Source of the DNA: Desulfobacula sp.
Lineage (GTDB): Bacteria > Desulfobacterota > Desulfobacteria > Desulfobacterales > Desulfobacteraceae
Direction: 5' to 3'
NCBI GenBank assembly: GCA_023139225.1
Contig: JAGLNZ010000630.1
Location: 1-5,267 of the forward strand
DNA length: 5,267 nucleotides
The notes under the pieces were generated by a model. That model made no database searches. It saw only the letters and a program-made list of their open reading frames with translations, and had not been told where the DNA came from. Positions 5,160 through 5,267 of the stretch are shown here, piece after piece (position 1 is the first letter of the stretch; the number at the start of each line of letters is the position of its first letter). Made by a program: the position numbers and the translations under genes.

Positions 5160-5267
5160 ATGTTGAAAATTGGTATTATTGGCGGATCAGGACTTGATCA
5201 TCCTGATATTTTAAAAGATCCGATTGAACTTGAAATTTCCACAGAATATGGAAATCCTTCTTCTTTA
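5160..5267 (+). CDS. S-methyl-5'-thioadenosine phosphorylase / purine nucleoside phosphorylase, N-terminal part
   Basis: The 36 codons visible before the window ends begin MLKIGIIGGSGLDHPDIL and continue to a TEYGNPSS segment. The strand-turn IGIIGGSGL (residues 4-12) is the phosphate-binding N-terminus of the MTAP/PNP class II family, and the T-x-Y-G-x-P-S segment (28-34) is also typical. These enzymes cleave methylthioadenosine, adenosine, inosine or guanosine with phosphate, giving the base and a ribose-1-phosphate. Whether this one prefers methylthioadenosine (MtnP) or another purine nucleoside depends on residues outside the window. The start is ATG with GGAG (5150-5153) 6 bases before it. 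Its position after the SAM hydrolase gene suggests a joint salvage role. Confidence 0.88.
   Translation, partial: MLKIGIIGGSGLDHPDILKDPIELEISTEYGNPSSL

Overview
The window is an AT-rich piece of bacterial chromosome with short gaps, ATGA/TAATG gene overlaps and clear Shine-Dalgarno sites. The gene content fits an anaerobic, respiring bacterium of the Desulfobacterota (former Deltaproteobacteria, Desulfobacter/Desulfobacula-like): the end of a Fis-type (NtrC-like) regulator, a Tat-exported multi-cluster ferredoxin with membrane cytochrome-like partners, a single-domain response regulator and an S-adenosylmethionine (SAM) hydrolase. The taxonomic guess is inference from gene content and style; no marker gene is present.

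Layout. Bases 1-90 are the last 29 codons of a Fis-family helix-turn-helix regulator. A leader of about 250 bases follows that is unusually rich in dyad symmetries and holds a possible sigma-54 promoter. Next come four tightly packed plus-strand genes (340-3109): a membrane-anchored thioredoxin-fold protein, a DUF4405-type three-helix membrane protein with a duplicated periplasmic tail, a Tat-exported ferredoxin with 15 cluster cysteines, and a four-helix histidine-bearing membrane protein. Together they look like a membrane/periplasmic electron-transfer module without a catalytic subunit. Convergent to them, on the minus strand, lie a CheY-like response regulator and a CYTH-domain triphosphate tunnel enzyme (4017 down to 3149), probably one transcript. 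After a 222-base divergent intergenic region come, on the plus strand, a SAM hydroxide adenosyltransferase (SAM hydrolase, DUF62) and the start of an S-methyl-5'-thioadenosine phosphorylase/purine nucleoside phosphorylase, which runs off the window.

How they may work together. The 340-3109 genes are probably one operon that moves electrons between the quinone pool and a periplasmic acceptor or donor; topology from charge distribution puts the thioredoxin domain, the iron-sulfur protein and the tail of the DUF4405 protein on the same (periplasmic) face. The last two genes form a plausible SAM/adenosine salvage pair: SAM hydrolase releases adenosine and methionine, and the phosphorylase cleaves adenosine-type nucleosides. 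The most interesting items are the four-gene redox module of unknown substrate, the internal duplication in its second protein, and the dyad-rich control region upstream of it.
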